Origin: Pseudomonas parasichuanensis
GTDB lineage: Bacteria > Pseudomonadota > Gammaproteobacteria > Pseudomonadales > Pseudomonadaceae
DNA: 64,000 nucleotides
Assembly (NCBI RefSeq): GCF_021601385.1
Contig: NZ_BQHO01000030.1
Location: 1-64,000 of the forward strand
Reading direction: 5' to 3'
The notes beneath the pieces are model-generated. The model ran no database searches, had not been told where the DNA came from, and was given only the letters and a program-made list of their open reading frames with translations. Made by a program: the position numbers and the translations under genes. Below are positions 54,688 to 64,000 of this stretch, piece after piece. The stretch's first letter is position 1, and every line of letters begins with the position of its first letter.

Positions 54688-55623
54688 TCAACGAACCGGC
54701 ATCAACACCGCCTCACCCGCAAAGAACGCCTGCAAGTTACGCAGCACCAGGTTCACGGTATCGCGCGCCGCCTCCGGAGACTGCCCGGCAACGTGCGGAG
54801 TAAGCACGGTGTTGCCCAGCGCCTTGAGCGCATCCGGCACCGCCGGCTCGTCATCGAACACATCCAGCGCGGCACCGGCGATCAGGCCTTGCTGCAGGGC
54901 AGCAATCAGCGCCTGGGTGTCCACCACGCTGGCCCGGGCGATGTTCACCAGGTAACCCTCGGCGCCCAAGGCTTCGAGCACTTGGCCATCGACCAGATGG
55001 CGTGTGCCGTTGCCCCCGGGCGTGGCGACCACCAGGATATCGACCGCATCGGCCAGGTGCAGCGGGCTGTCGTACCAGGTGTAGGGCACATCGGTGCGCG
55101 GGGTGCGGCTGTGGTAGCTGACGTTCATGTCGAAACCCAGGGCGGCGCGCCGGGCGATGGCCTGGCCTACCGCGCCAAGGCCGATGATGCCCAGGCGCTT
55201 GCCGCTCACCGAGGGGCTGATCACCCGGTTCCATTCACCGCGACGGGTGCTGGCGTCGGCACGCGGGATGTCGCGCAGCAGCGCCAAAAGCAGGGCCAGG
55301 GTGTGGTCGGCGACCGCTCCGGCATTGGCACCGGCGCCATTGGTCACGGTGATACCGCGCGCGGCGGCGGCGGCCAGGTCGACCTGCTCGTAGCCGGCGC
55401 CGATCACGCAGATGATCTGCAGCTTCACGAGCTGTTCGATCTCAGCGGCGGTCAGGCCCAGCGGGCCACGGGTGAGCACGGCGTCGATCTCGCCGGCATG
55501 CCGGGTGATGGCATCGGCACGCATCTGCGGCGAAGGCGCGCGGATCAGGCGGTAACCGGCCTGCTCCAGCAGAGGTAGGTAGTCATCGACGGTTTCCACC
55601 AACACCAGGACTGTCTTGCTCAT
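54688..55623 (-). CDS. D-2-hydroxyacid dehydrogenase
   Basis: A 311-residue NAD(P)-dependent D-isomer-specific 2-hydroxyacid dehydrogenase. Nucleotide motif KRLGIIGLGAVGQAIARRA, catalytic Arg in LVNIARASVVDT, Glu in DVFDDEPAVP and His in TPHVAGQSPEA. The pattern is close to glyoxylate/hydroxypyruvate reductases, which would fit the glyoxylate theme of the window, but no operator copy is near and the assignment of substrate is a guess. GGAGGGT precedes the start. Confidence 0.87.
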   Translation of the reverse strand: MSKTVLVLVETVDDYLPLLEQAGYRLIRAPSPQMRADAITRHAGEIDAVLTRGPLGLTAAEIEQLVKLQIICVIGAGYEQVDLAAAAARGITVTNGAGANAGAVADHTLALLLALLRDIPRADASTRRGEWNRVISPSVSGKRLGIIGLGAVGQAIARRAALGFDMNVSYHSRTPRTDVPYTWYDSPLHLADAVDILVVATPGGNGTRHLVDGQVLEALGAEGYLVNIARASVVDTQALIAALQQGLIAGAALDVFDDEPAVPDALKALGNTVLTPHVAGQSPEAARDTVNLVLRNLQAFFAGEAVLMPVR

Positions 55624-55690
55624 GCCACCCTCCCATTGAATGCGAAGGGTGGAGTATGCCAGTTGTTGGCGCTACCGGCGTTCTCGCGGG

Positions 55691-56110
55691 TTACTGACCA
55701 AACGCACGCCCCAGGCCGCCCGGCACACCACTGCTGTCGGTGTCCTGCCACGGGCCATTGGGGCTCAACGACCAGCTCCAGCCGTTGTTCCAGCGGTAAT
55801 AGGTGCGCTGGCGATAGAAGGTGTTGGGTTGTTTTTCCAGCACATAGACGCCCAGCTTCGGGTCCCAGTGGCTGGCACCACCGGGCGGCGGGGCGAAGCT
55901 GGCGGAAGTGCGCGGCATTGGCTTGGGCGTTGCCGCCGGGCCGCTGGGTGTGGGCTTGCTGCCCGGCAGCGGCTTGACCGCCGGCCCCTGGTGTGGCGGC
56001 GGAGTGGTCTGGATCGGCGGCAGCGGCTCGCGTTCGCCGGGTTGATGCACCGTACACGCGGAAAGACCCAGGGCCAGGGTGATCAGGGTCAGGCGGACGG
56101 TGCTGTTCAT
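55691..56110 (-). CDS. Proline-rich lipoprotein, unknown
   Basis: A 139-residue predicted lipoprotein: signal peptide with lipobox LGLSAC (Cys19), a Pro-rich linker (about residues 25-75), then a small aromatic domain (YYRWNNGWSWSLSPNGPWQD). It starts 12 bases after the ccmI stop, so it is probably the last cistron of the cytochrome c maturation operon. Function unknown. Confidence 0.75.
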   Translation of the reverse strand: MNSTVRLTLITLALGLSACTVHQPGEREPLPPIQTTPPPHQGPAVKPLPGSKPTPSGPAATPKPMPRTSASFAPPPGGASHWDPKLGVYVLEKQPNTFYRQRTYYRWNNGWSWSLSPNGPWQDTDSSGVPGGLGRAFGQ

Positions 56111-56122
56111 GGGGCTGCTCTC

Positions 56123-57310
56123 TTATGAATCGGGGCTGTCGATGGTCAGGTGCTGGGTGGCCTGGGTGCCGCTGGCCAGCGGGGCGCTCTGGCCTTTGAA
56201 CTCACCGTGGGTCGGCTGACCTGCACGGGAGACACGGGCAACCAGTTGGACTTCAGCGTAGTCCGACAGTTTCATCTGCGGCATCATCGCGTCGGCGTCC
56301 GACAGCTCCACTTCGATCGGCAACTGCGCCACCGTCACCCGTTTGGCCGCCAGTGGCATGGGCGGGCCGTTGCTGGCGCGGGCGAAGATGAACACGGTGT
56401 CGTCCGGGCGTACCTTGTCCTTGAGCGCGGCAGCCAGCTCTACCCGTACTTTCAGGCGTGCGCTTTGCTGGGCCTTGCCACCGCCAGCCTTGAGCTTGTC
56501 TGCGGCGCGGTCGATACCGCCCTGCAGCGCGGCACGCGAGGCATCACCCTCGGGCAGTTGCGCCAGCAGGCGCTGCCAGAAGCCGATGGCTTCCTGGTAA
56601 CGCTCCCCCTCGAACGCGGCAATACCGCGCAGGCCAAGGCTGGTGACTTCCTGCGGGTCGGCCTTCAACGCCTCTTCGGTCAGCGCTTGCAGCTGCGGGC
56701 TCCACTGCTTGTCGCCAGCGAAGTACAGCGCCTGGGCCCATTGCCCGAGCAATTCGGGCTGGCGCCCGCCCACGGCCACGGCGCGTTCGAAGGCCTTGGC
56801 CGCATCTGCCGGGCGCTGATCGGCCATATAAGCGCGACCAAGGAAGTACAGGCCTTCGGCCGAGTCCGGCTGGGCCTGCACGGCACGCTCCAGGCGCGCG
56901 GTCATTTCCTGCATCGTCTTCGGCGCGCTGGCGAATTCCTGGGTCAGCTCGACCTTGTCGGCGGCACCGAAGTGCAGGTACAGCCCCAGCGCCATGGCAG
57001 GCACCAGCACCGCCGCCAGCAGCGGGATGGCCTTGCCCAGGTGGCCCTGGCGCGCCGCTTCGTCGCGCTCGGTGTCGGCCAGCAGCTCGCGGGCCGCTTC
57101 GTCGCGGCCCTTGGCCAGTTGTTCGGCGTTAAGCACCCCGGCCTGCTGCTGCGCAGCCAGCTCGGCGACGCGTTCTTCGAACAGCGCCACGTTGAGTGCG
57201 GTACGGTCCTGCTCGGCCTGCTGACGGCGGCGGCCACGCAGGATCGGGAGCAGCAGAAATGCCAGGGCGGCGAGCAGCAGCAGGCCCGCGCTAAGCCAGA
57301 ATTCAGTCAT
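56123..57310 (-). CDS. ccmI: Cytochrome c biogenesis protein CcmI
   Basis: A 395-residue membrane-anchored apocytochrome chaperone. Two N-terminal helices ([21 protein letters not shown] and [18 protein letters not shown]), a charged heptad linker between them, then TPR-like repeats ([29 protein letters not shown]) and a C-terminal beta domain. It presents apocytochrome to the haem-ligation complex CcmFH. The start at 57310 overlaps the ccmH stop by 8 bases. Ninth gene of the ccm operon. Confidence 0.94.
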   Translation of the reverse strand: MTEFWLSAGLLLLAALAFLLLPILRGRRRQQAEQDRTALNVALFEERVAELAAQQQAGVLNAEQLAKGRDEAARELLADTERDEAARQGHLGKAIPLLAAVLVPAMALGLYLHFGAADKVELTQEFASAPKTMQEMTARLERAVQAQPDSAEGLYFLGRAYMADQRPADAAKAFERAVAVGGRQPELLGQWAQALYFAGDKQWSPQLQALTEEALKADPQEVTSLGLRGIAAFEGERYQEAIGFWQRLLAQLPEGDASRAALQGGIDRAADKLKAGGGKAQQSARLKVRVELAAALKDKVRPDDTVFIFARASNGPPMPLAAKRVTVAQLPIEVELSDADAMMPQMKLSDYAEVQLVARVSRAGQPTHGEFKGQSAPLASGTQATQHLTIDSPDS

Positions 57311-57779
57311 GGTTACGGTCTTTTTCCAGCAGTTTGGCGAGACGCTCGCGTTCGTCGGCAGACAGTTCGGCGGAGCCGGCCGCAGCCTGGCCACGGCGGC
57401 GGCGCACGATCAGCGCCAGCACCACGAAACCGCCGGCCAGCAGGATGCCGGGGCCGAACCAGAGCAAGAAGGTACGCCCACTGAGCGCCGGCTTGTAGCG
57501 CACGAAGTCGCCATAGCGGTCGACCATGAAGTCGATGATCTGCTGGTTGCTCTTGTTCTCGCCGAGCATGCGGAAGATTTCGCGGCGCAGGTCGGCGGCG
57601 ATCGGCGCGTTGGAGTCGGCGATGTCCTGGTTCTGGCACTTGGGGCAGCGCAGTTCCTTGGTCAGCTGCTGGTAACGCTCACGCTCGGCTTCGTCGCGGA
57701 ACTGGTAGGTGTCGATGGCCGCCCTGGCGGCGCCGGCCAGGCTCAAGCCCAGCACGGCGGCGGCTAACCAGCGCTTCAT
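57303..57779 (-). CDS. ccmH: Cytochrome c biogenesis protein CcmH
   Basis: A 158-residue thiol protein that reduces apocytochrome cysteines. Signal peptide, the redox motif [19 protein letters not shown], and a C-terminal membrane helix ([21 protein letters not shown]). It lacks the second TPR domain of E. coli CcmH, which is encoded separately by ccmI here. Overlaps ccmG by 4 bases. Confidence 0.95.
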   Translation of the reverse strand: MKRWLAAAVLGLSLAGAARAAIDTYQFRDEAERERYQQLTKELRCPKCQNQDIADSNAPIAADLRREIFRMLGENKSNQQIIDFMVDRYGDFVRYKPALSGRTFLLWFGPGILLAGGFVVLALIVRRRRGQAAAGSAELSADERERLAKLLEKDRNHD

Positions 57780-58312
57780 GGCCTGGCCTCATCGACCAGG
57801 CCCTGGTACAGCGGCGCCAGCTGCTCGCGCCACACCGTGGCATCGACCACGCCGACGTGCTTGTAGCGGATGATGCCCTTGGCATCGACCAGGAAGGTTT
57901 CCGGCGCGCCGTACACGCCCAGATCCAGGCCCAGCGAGCCTTGCGGGTCGGCGATGTTGAGCTGGTAGGGGTTGTGGAACTCGGCCAGCCATTTCAACGC
58001 AGCGGCGTTGTCGTCCTTGTAGTTGACCCCGTGGATCACCACGCCCTGTTGGGCCAACTGGTTGAGGTACGGGTGCTCGACCTTGCACGACGGGCACCAG
58101 GTGCCCCACACATTGACCAGCGCCGGGCGGCCGAGCAGGTCGGCCTGGGTCAGCGTGCGATCACCCTGTACCGTCCCCAGGGAGAACACCGGGAATGGTT
58201 TGCCGATCATCGCCGAGGGCAGCTCATCGGGCTTGAGGAACAAGCCCTTGTAGAGAAACACCGCCACCAGCAGGAACACTGCCAGTGGCACCATCATGAC
58301 CCAACGCTTCAT
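57776..58312 (-). CDS. ccmG: Thiol:disulfide interchange protein CcmG (DsbE)
   Basis: A 178-residue membrane-anchored thioredoxin-fold protein. Anchor WVMMVPLAVFLLVAVFLYK, active site WGTWCPSCKVEHP and the characteristic GVYGAPETFLVDAKGIIRYKHVG with the family's central acidic insertion. It supplies reductant to CcmH/apocytochrome. Overlaps ccmF by 4 bases. Confidence 0.95.
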   Translation of the reverse strand: MKRWVMMVPLAVFLLVAVFLYKGLFLKPDELPSAMIGKPFPVFSLGTVQGDRTLTQADLLGRPALVNVWGTWCPSCKVEHPYLNQLAQQGVVIHGVNYKDDNAAALKWLAEFHNPYQLNIADPQGSLGLDLGVYGAPETFLVDAKGIIRYKHVGVVDATVWREQLAPLYQGLVDEARP

Positions 58313-60297
58313 GCAGTCGCTCCAGACACGCCCAGGGCCTCACGCACCCGGGTCTTGACCTTGACGCGGTAGCGTCGGTCGAAGGCCGCCAGCAAGCCGC
58401 CCAGGCCGGTCAGCAGACCGCCCAGCCAGATCCAGCGGACATAGGGTTTGATGTGCACCCGCACCGCCCAGGCACCGTTTTCCAGCGGCTCGCCCAGGGC
58501 GACATACAGGTCGCGGGTAAAGCCTGCGTCGATACCGGCCTCGGTCATCATCGACTGCTGCACGGTGTACAGGCGTTTTTCCGGGTGCAGTACCGAGACT
58601 TCACGGCCCTCGCGGGAAACGCGGATGGTGCCCTTGTCGGAGATGAAGTTCGGCCCTTCGAAGTGCTTGGCGCCTTCGAACAGGAAGTGGTAGCCGCCCA
58701 GCTCGACGGTCTCGCCCGGCGCCATGCGCAGGTCGCGCTCGGCGCTGTTGTTGCTCGACAGCACCACGCCCAGGGCGCACACCACCAACCCCAGGTGGGC
58801 CAGCTGCATGCCCCAGTAGCTGCGGCCGAGGCCGCCCAGGCCTTTGAACAGGCCCTTGTGCCGGGTCTTGTCGAGGATGTCGCGCACGCCACTCAGGACC
58901 ACCCAGGCTGCCAGGGCGAACACGCTCAGGGCCGGCCAGTCGAAGTCATCGACCAAAAGCCCGGCGAGCGGCGCCAGCACGGCGCTGCCGATCAGCACCG
59001 GGGTCATCATGCTGGCCAGCCATTTGCCAGGGGTGTCCTTCCAGCGCACCACCACACCCACGCCCAGCACCAGCATCAGCAGTGCCATCAATGGCAGGAA
59101 CAAGGCGTCGAAGTAAGGCGGGCCGACCGACAGCTTGGCCCCGGTCAGGGCATCGAGCACCAGCGGGTAGAGGGTACCGAGCAGGATCATCGAGGCCGCC
59201 ACCACCAGCACCAGGTTGTTGGCCAGCAGCAGGGTTTCCCGCGACCACAGGGCAAAGCCGACCTGGCTCTTGACTACCGGCGCGCGCAGGGCGAACAGGG
59301 TGAGCGAGCCACCGACCACGAACAGCAGGAAGATCAGGATGAACACACCGCGCGCCGGGTCGGAGGCAAACGCGTGCACCGAAGTCAGCACGCCGGAACG
59401 GACCAGGAAGGTACCCAGCAGGCTCAGCGAGAACGCGGCGATGGCCAGCAGCACGGTCCAGCTCTTGAACACGCCGCGTTTTTCGGTGACCGCCAGCGAA
59501 TGGATCAGCGCCGTGCCCACCAGCCAGGGCATGAACGAGGCATTTTCCACCGGGTCCCAGAACCACCAGCCGCCCCAGCCCAGTTCGTAGTAGGCCCACC
59601 ACGAACCGAGGGTGATGCCCACGCCGAGGAAAGCCCAGGCAACGATGGTCCAGGGCCGCGACCAGCGCGCCCAGGCGGCGTCCAGGCGCCCGCCCAGCAG
59701 CGCGGCGATGGCGAAGGCGAAGGCCACCGAGAAGCCCACATAGCCCATGTACAGCATCGGCGGATGGACGATCAGGCCGAAGTCCTGCAGCAGCGGGTTG
59801 AGGTCGCGGCCGTCACCCGGCACCTGCGGCAGCAGGCGCGAGAACGGGTTGGAGGTGATGATCAAAAAGCTCAGGAAACCAACGCTGATCATGCCCATCA
59901 CCGCCAGCACCCGGGCCAGCATCACCTGGGGCAGTTGGCGCGAGAAGATCGACACGGCGAAGGTCCAGCCACCGAGGATCAGCGCCCACAGCAGCAGCGA
60001 GCCCTCGTGGGCGCCCCATACGGCGCTGAACTTGTAGTACCAGGGCAAGGCGCTGTTGGAGTTGCTGGCCACATAGGCGACCGAGAAGTTGTCGGTCATG
60101 AAGGCGTGGGCCAGGCAGGCGAAGGCAAAGGCGAGGAAGGCAAACTGCCCCCAGGCCGCCGGGCGCGCCAGGCTCATCCACAGGCTGTCGCCGCGCCAGG
60201 CGCCGAGCAACGGCACCGTGGCCTGCACGGCAGCGAAGCAGATCGCCAGGATCATGGCCAGTTGGCCGAGTTCGGGGATCACCAGGGCCGCGTTCAT
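58309..60297 (-). CDS. ccmF: Haem lyase subunit CcmF
   Basis: A 662-residue multi-helix membrane protein that ligates haem from CcmE to apocytochrome c. The tryptophan-rich motif is [22 protein letters not shown]; periplasmic histidines near [11 protein letters not shown] and HAFASDP are haem ligands in the family. About 15 helices and a large C-terminal periplasmic loop. Overlaps ccmE by 4 bases. Confidence 0.96.
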   Translation of the reverse strand: MNAALVIPELGQLAMILAICFAAVQATVPLLGAWRGDSLWMSLARPAAWGQFAFLAFAFACLAHAFMTDNFSVAYVASNSNSALPWYYKFSAVWGAHEGSLLLWALILGGWTFAVSIFSRQLPQVMLARVLAVMGMISVGFLSFLIITSNPFSRLLPQVPGDGRDLNPLLQDFGLIVHPPMLYMGYVGFSVAFAFAIAALLGGRLDAAWARWSRPWTIVAWAFLGVGITLGSWWAYYELGWGGWWFWDPVENASFMPWLVGTALIHSLAVTEKRGVFKSWTVLLAIAAFSLSLLGTFLVRSGVLTSVHAFASDPARGVFILIFLLFVVGGSLTLFALRAPVVKSQVGFALWSRETLLLANNLVLVVAASMILLGTLYPLVLDALTGAKLSVGPPYFDALFLPLMALLMLVLGVGVVVRWKDTPGKWLASMMTPVLIGSAVLAPLAGLLVDDFDWPALSVFALAAWVVLSGVRDILDKTRHKGLFKGLGGLGRSYWGMQLAHLGLVVCALGVVLSSNNSAERDLRMAPGETVELGGYHFLFEGAKHFEGPNFISDKGTIRVSREGREVSVLHPEKRLYTVQQSMMTEAGIDAGFTRDLYVALGEPLENGAWAVRVHIKPYVRWIWLGGLLTGLGGLLAAFDRRYRVKVKTRVREALGVSGATA

Positions 60298-60737
60298 GGC
60301 TTGGCCTCCGCCTGGCCGCTTTCTTTCAGGGCCTTGCTGACTTCCGGCGGCATGTATTTCTCGTCGTGCTTGGCCAGCACCTCGTCAGCCACCACCACGC
60401 CGTCGGCGTTGAGCTTGCCCAGCGCGACGATGCCCTGCCCTTCGCGGAACAGGTCGGGGAGGATGCCGCGGTAGGTGATCGGCACGGACTTGGCGTAGTC
60501 GGTGACCACGAAGCGCACATCCAGCGAATCTGCCGAGCGCTGCACCGAGCCCTTCTCGACCATGCCGCCGGCGCGGATGCGGGTGTCCAGCGGCGCTTCG
60601 CCGTTGGCAATTTGCGTAGGGGTATAGAACAGGTTGATGTTCTGCTGCAGGGCACTCAGGGCAAAGCCCACGGCCACACCGACACCGGCCAGCAGGCCGA
60701 GGATGATGAACAGGCGTTTCTTGCGCTGCGGATTCAC
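60294..60737 (-). CDS. ccmE: Haem chaperone CcmE
   Basis: A 147-residue periplasmic haem chaperone anchored by one N-terminal helix ([20 protein letters not shown]). The covalent haem site is His124 with Tyr128 in [12 protein letters not shown]. The start is GTG at 60737, overlapping the ccmD stop (GTGA). Confidence 0.96.
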   Translation of the reverse strand: MNPQRKKRLFIILGLLAGVGVAVGFALSALQQNINLFYTPTQIANGEAPLDTRIRAGGMVEKGSVQRSADSLDVRFVVTDYAKSVPITYRGILPDLFREGQGIVALGKLNADGVVVADEVLAKHDEKYMPPEVSKALKESGQAEAKP

Positions 60738-60910
60738 GGTTTGCTCTCCCGGCGCAGACGGCGCGCCTCTTCTTGCAGGTAGCGACGGCGGGCCAACAGG
60801 GGCGCGGCGACATTCAGCGCCAGCACCGCCAGGCAGATGCCGTAGGCCGACCAGACGTACAGGCCGTGGTGGCCCATGGCGAGGAAATCATTGAACGAGG
60901 CGAAGCTCAT
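60734..60910 (-). CDS. ccmD: Haem exporter protein CcmD
   Basis: A 58-residue protein with one membrane helix: [19 protein letters not shown], then helix [19 protein letters not shown] and a basic tail ([18 protein letters not shown]). It joins CcmA, B and C and helps release holo-CcmE. Found by reading between ccmC and ccmE; it overlaps both by 4 bases. Confidence 0.93.
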   Translation of the reverse strand: MSFASFNDFLAMGHHGLYVWSAYGICLAVLALNVAAPLLARRRYLQEEARRLRRESKP

Positions 60911-61674
60911 CGTGCTGCCTCCCGGCCCAGGCTGTTCATGACCTCATCCTTGACCCAGCTGGCACGGGCTTCGCGCTTGAGCACTTCGAGGCGCATGCGC
61001 AGCAACAGCACCACGCCGAAGAAGCAGTAGAAACCCAGCGCGGTGAGCAGCAACGGCAGCCACATCTCCACCGGCATCGCCGGTTTTTCGGTGAGGGTGA
61101 AAGTGGCGCCCTGATGCAGGGTGTTCCACCACTCCACCGAGTACTTGATGATCGGGATGTTGATCACGCCGACGATGGCCAGCACCGCGCAGGCCTTGGC
61201 CGCGCTGTCGCGGTTACTGATGGCCTGGCCCAGGGCGATGATGCCGAAGTACAGGAACAGCAGGATCAGCATCGAGGTCAGGCGCGCGTCCCACACCCAC
61301 CAGCTGCCCCAGGTCGGCTTGCCCCAGATGGCGCCGGTGACCAGCGCCACGGCGGTCATCCAGGCACCGATGGGCGCTGCGCACTGCAGGGCGACATCGG
61401 CCAGTTTCATCTTCCACACCAGCCCCACCACCCCGGCCACCGCCAGCAGCACGTAGCAGGACTGCGCCAGCATCGCTGCCGGCACGTGGATATAGATGAT
61501 GCGGAAACTGTTGCCCTGCTGGTAGTCCTGGGGGGCGAAGGCCAGGCCCCAGGTGATGCCCACCAGCAGCAGCAGGATGGCGGAAACGGCCAGCCACGGC
61601 AGCATGCGGCCGCTGATGGCATAGAACCATTTGGGGGAACCCAGCTTGTGGAACCACGTCCAGCTTATTTTCAT
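60907..61674 (-). CDS. ccmC: Haem exporter subunit CcmC
   Basis: A 255-residue six-helix protein that loads haem onto CcmE. Tryptophan motif [19 protein letters not shown] and the flanking histidines in [11 protein letters not shown] and [10 protein letters not shown]. The start at 61674 removes an unlikely N-terminal extension. It lies 46 bases after ccmB, the only real gap in the operon. Confidence 0.95.
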   Translation of the reverse strand: MKISWTWFHKLGSPKWFYAISGRMLPWLAVSAILLLLVGITWGLAFAPQDYQQGNSFRIIYIHVPAAMLAQSCYVLLAVAGVVGLVWKMKLADVALQCAAPIGAWMTAVALVTGAIWGKPTWGSWWVWDARLTSMLILLFLYFGIIALGQAISNRDSAAKACAVLAIVGVINIPIIKYSVEWWNTLHQGATFTLTEKPAMPVEMWLPLLLTALGFYCFFGVVLLLRMRLEVLKREARASWVKDEVMNSLGREAAR

Positions 61675-61720
61675 CAGGGTACATCCAGGGTGTTGGCCAG
61701 GCTGCAATGCCCGGAACTCG

Positions 61721-62389
61721 TTATTCGCCGACGCTGATCTTCAGGCCGGCGGCGATCGCAAAGGGTGCCAGTGTCACCGCCAGGGCCGTCAGGCTGGCGA
61801 GCCAGAGCAGGTGGCCGGTGGCCGGCATATTCTGCAACGCCGCCTGCAACGCACCACTGCCCAGGATCAATACAGGGATATACAACGGCAGAATCAGCAA
61901 CGCCAGCAGCAAACCGCCGCGTTTGAGACCGACCGTCAGCGCTGCCCCCACTGCACCCAGCAGGCTCAGCACCGGCGTGCCCAACAGCAGTGAAGCGAGC
62001 AGCACCGGCAGGCAACTGGCCGGCAAGCCGAGCATCAGCGCCAGCAGTGGCGCCAACAATACCAGCGCCAGGCCGGAAAAGATCCAGTGCGCCAGGACCT
62101 TGGCCAGCACCAGCAGCGCCAGTGGGTGGGGCGACAACACCCACTGCTCCAGCGAGCCGTCCTCGAAGTCGCTGCGAAACAGCCCGTCCAGCGACAGCAG
62201 CACGGCCAGCAACGCCGCGACCCAGACCAGCCCCGGCGACAAGGTTTGCAACAATTGCGTCTCGGGGCCGACCGCCAGGGGGAACAGCGCCACCACGATG
62301 GCGAAGAACACCAACGGGTTGGCCAGCTCCGCCGGGCGGCGGAACAACAGGCGCGCTTCGCGGCGCAACAGCAGAAGGAATACGCTCAT
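61721..62389 (-). CDS. ccmB: Haem exporter permease CcmB
   Basis: A 222-residue six-helix ABC permease pairing with CcmA. Begins [39 protein letters not shown] is the family's cytoplasmic coupling region. The ATG at 62389 overlaps the ccmA stop (ATGA); an in-frame ATG three codons earlier is also possible. Confidence 0.94.
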   Translation of the reverse strand: MSVFLLLLRREARLLFRRPAELANPLVFFAIVVALFPLAVGPETQLLQTLSPGLVWVAALLAVLLSLDGLFRSDFEDGSLEQWVLSPHPLALLVLAKVLAHWIFSGLALVLLAPLLALMLGLPASCLPVLLASLLLGTPVLSLLGAVGAALTVGLKRGGLLLALLILPLYIPVLILGSGALQAALQNMPATGHLLWLASLTALAVTLAPFAIAAGLKISVGE

Positions 62390-63018
62390 GCCGCCCATTG
62401 CCCCAGGTTCAGTTCACGGTAACCGGCAGGCGTGTGCGCCAGGGTATGGTGGGTGGTCAGCACCACCGTGCCGCCCTGTTCGCAATGCGCCGCCAGGTGC
62501 GCTTCGAGCTGGGCGACGCCCTGCTTGTCGAGGGCGGTGAAGGGTTCGTCGAGGATCCACAGCGGCGGGCTGTCCAGGTACAACCGTGCCAGTGCCACGC
62601 GCCGCTGCTGGCCAGCAGACAAGGTGTGGCAGGGTACATCTTCAAAACCGCGCAGGCCGACGGCCTCCAGCGCACGCCAGATGGCCTCGCGGCCCGCCGG
62701 CTGGTGCAGCGCGCAGAGCCAGGCGAGGTTTTCTTCGGCGGTGAGCAAGTCCTTGATCCCGGCGGCGTGGCCGATCCAGATGAGGATGCTGGCCAAGGCG
62801 TGGCGCTGTTCGGCCAATGGCTGGCCGCCCAGCAGGATCTGCCCGGCGGTGGGCTGCATCAGCCCGGCCAACAGGCGCAGCAGGCTGGTCTTGCCGCTGC
62901 CGTTGGGGCCGGCGATCTGCAGCATGTCGCCAGGGCGCAGTTCGAAGTCCAGGTGCTCGAACAGCAGTCGCCAGTCGCGCTCGCAGGCCAGGCCTGCGGC
63001 TTGGAGGTGAAGGGTCAC
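62386..63018 (-). CDS. ccmA: Haem exporter ATPase CcmA
   Basis: A 210-residue ABC ATPase. Walker [15 protein letters not shown], signature [14 protein letters not shown], Walker [13 protein letters not shown] and H-loop [13 protein letters not shown] use drives release of holo-CcmE from CcmC/D. First gene of the ccmABCDEFGHI operon, which matures c-type cytochromes such as the haem domain of PuuD. Confidence 0.95.
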   Translation of the reverse strand: MTLHLQAAGLACERDWRLLFEHLDFELRPGDMLQIAGPNGSGKTSLLRLLAGLMQPTAGQILLGGQPLAEQRHALASILIWIGHAAGIKDLLTAEENLAWLCALHQPAGREAIWRALEAVGLRGFEDVPCHTLSAGQQRRVALARLYLDSPPLWILDEPFTALDKQGVAQLEAHLAAHCEQGGTVVLTTHHTLAHTPAGYRELNLGQWAA

Positions 63019-63060
63019 GGTTTCGCCTTATTCAGATTGGCTCATGATCTGCGCCGCGCG

Positions 63061-63125
63061 CTTCGCGGTTAAACCCGTTCCCACAGGGGCCAGCACAAGC
63101 CTGTGGGAGCGGTTCACCCGCGAAG
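63061..63125. repeat. Paired REP element upstream of ccmA
   Basis: CTTCGCGGTTAAACCCGTTCCC and following ACAGG (63061-63087) face the near-complement at 63100-63125, between the divergent ccmA and FliK-like genes. Confidence 0.82.
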
Positions 63126-63247
63126 CAGACGACACCGGCCTGAACCCTGTGTCTCAAGTCGCCCCCTGCCCTGCCGTTATACTGGCAGGCGGGCGGCCGG
63201 CATTATTACACGCGCTGCCACGCTGCCAAGAGGGCGGGTTCAACAGG

Positions 63248-63257
63248 TTGTATACAA
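63248..63257. promoter_or_regulatory. Operator copy 6 (FliK-like gene)
   Basis: Perfect TTGTATACAA ending two bases before the FliK-like ATG at 63260, where a ribosome binding site would normally be. A regulatory role here is unproven. Confidence 0.4.
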
Positions 63258-63259
63258 TC

Positions 63260-64000
63260 ATGACTGAAATCAATAGTCTCGGCGCACAAACTGCGCCAAG
63301 CCCCCAGGTGACCAAGGCCGTCATGACTGGCGATCTGCTGCGCCTGCTGCAGGCGCAGCCCGAGCTGCTGGCGCCGGGCGAGACGGCGCGCGCCGAAGTC
63401 ATGTCGCTGCGCCAGGTTGGCCAGGACTTCCAGCTCCTGCTGCGCTTGACCCAGGCCAACGGCAACCAGACCCAGCTGCAGGCCAGCGCCAGCCAACCGC
63501 TACCCCAGGGCAGCCTGATCACCGTCACGCAAACCGACAGCAACCGCCTGGCGGTGCTGGTGCAGCAGGCCAACGCCAGCAATATCGCCACCCTCACCCG
63601 CCTCGACACCCGCCAGGTGCCGGTCGGCACCTTGCTCCAGGGCAAAGTACTGACCAGCCAGGCATTGCCGCAGCCCCCCGGAGAAGTGGCCAGCTTCCGC
63701 TCGCTGGTGAGCCTGCTCAACAGCAGCCAGGCCGGGGCCACCCTGACCATCGACAGTCCGCGCCCGTTACCGGTCGGCAGCCTGCTCAGCGCCCTGGTGC
63801 AGGGCGACCAGTCACTGCGCTTCGTGCCCCTCAGTGGCCGCCAGGATCAACTGGCGATCGCCCAGCACCTGGTCACCCAGCAAGGGCAGCAGGCGTCACT
63901 GCCGGGGCTGCTAAACGGCCTGCAGCAGATCGCCCGCTCGCCAGACACCGGTGTCGAACTGCGCGCCAGCGCCGAGCGCCTGCTGGCCAGCCTGCCGGAC
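63260..64000 (+). CDS. FliK-like flagellar hook-length control protein (partial)
   Basis: The first 247 residues of a Gln/Ser/Leu-rich secreted-type protein open at the right edge. Sequence such as TKAVMTGDLLRLLQAQPELL, NRLAVLVQQANASNIATL and VPVGTLLQGKVL fits the N-terminal part of the second FliK-like protein found downstream of ccm genes in Pseudomonas; the conserved FliK C-terminal domain would lie beyond the window. An alternative start, ATG at 63323 with AAGG upstream, has a better ribosome binding site than 63260. Confidence 0.7.
   Translation, partial: MTEINSLGAQTAPSPQVTKAVMTGDLLRLLQAQPELLAPGETARAEVMSLRQVGQDFQLLLRLTQANGNQTQLQASASQPLPQGSLITVTQTDSNRLAVLVQQANASNIATLTRLDTRQVPVGTLLQGKVLTSQALPQPPGEVASFRSLVSLLNSSQAGATLTIDSPRPLPVGSLLSALVQGDQSLRFVPLSGRQDQLAIAQHLVTQQGQQASLPGLLNGLQQIARSPDTGVELRASAERLLASLPD

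Overview
The window is chromosomal DNA of a Pseudomonas, most likely of the P. putida group. Reasons: high G+C, dense paired REP elements of the putida type (inverted GTGGGAGC-GGCTTGCC motifs), and recognisable Pseudomonas neighbourhoods (pdxB-tusA-rlmM-acnA-aer, the purine/glyoxylate gcl cluster, ccmABCDEFGHI next to a FliK-like gene). There is no rRNA, tRNA, CRISPR, prophage or insertion sequence that I can support. Both edges cut genes: an ABC exporter on the left and a FliK-like gene on the right.

Layout. 1-15 kb: housekeeping genes (ABC exporter, pdxB, tusA, rlmM, acnA, CAAX-type protease, the energy-taxis receptor aer, a pseudouridine synthase operon, an ammonium transporter, the YqjD/YqjE-type operon, dgt). 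15-20 kb: a BvgA/BvgS (RocA1/RocS1-like) two-component pair. 20-22 kb: yggL and dacB. 22-30 kb: urate-to-glyoxylate genes (uraH, puuE, uraD, allA, puuD), a urate/xanthine-type permease and two tandem Tsx-like outer-membrane channels. 30-34 kb: an LTA-synthase-like membrane protein, a DUF808 protein, a RutR-like TetR regulator and a GlcG/HbpS-like protein. 34-42 kb: gcl-hyi-glxR-ttuD-pyk, then a urea transporter. 42-56 kb: potassium channel, sulfate-binding protein, assorted enzymes and regulators, an NCS1 permease and an allantoin racemase. 56-63 kb: the complete cytochrome c maturation operon on the minus strand.

How the genes work together. Urate is imported and oxidised by PuuD, processed by UraH and UraD to S-allantoin, opened by PuuE and, after an allantoicase step that is missing here, cut by AllA to glyoxylate and urea. 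Gcl, Hyi, GlxR, TtuD and pyruvate kinase carry glyoxylate to pyruvate. The NCS1 permease and the racemase admit and racemise external allantoin, and the urea transporter handles the released urea.

The strongest structure beyond the genes is a shared palindrome, TTGTATACAA. It occurs in perfect form upstream of puuE, the GlcG-like gene, gcl and the NCS1/racemase pair, in near-perfect form upstream of uraH, and once more directly in front of the FliK-like gene. It looks like the operator of a GntR-type repressor (GclR in P. putida KT2440), whose gene is not in this window. Other hidden signals are a LexA (SOS) box overlapping the promoter of a 109-residue unknown protein, sigma-54-like promoters before puuE and before the NCS1 permease, a BvgA-like site before the response regulator, and a FliA promoter with an ANR-like box before aer.
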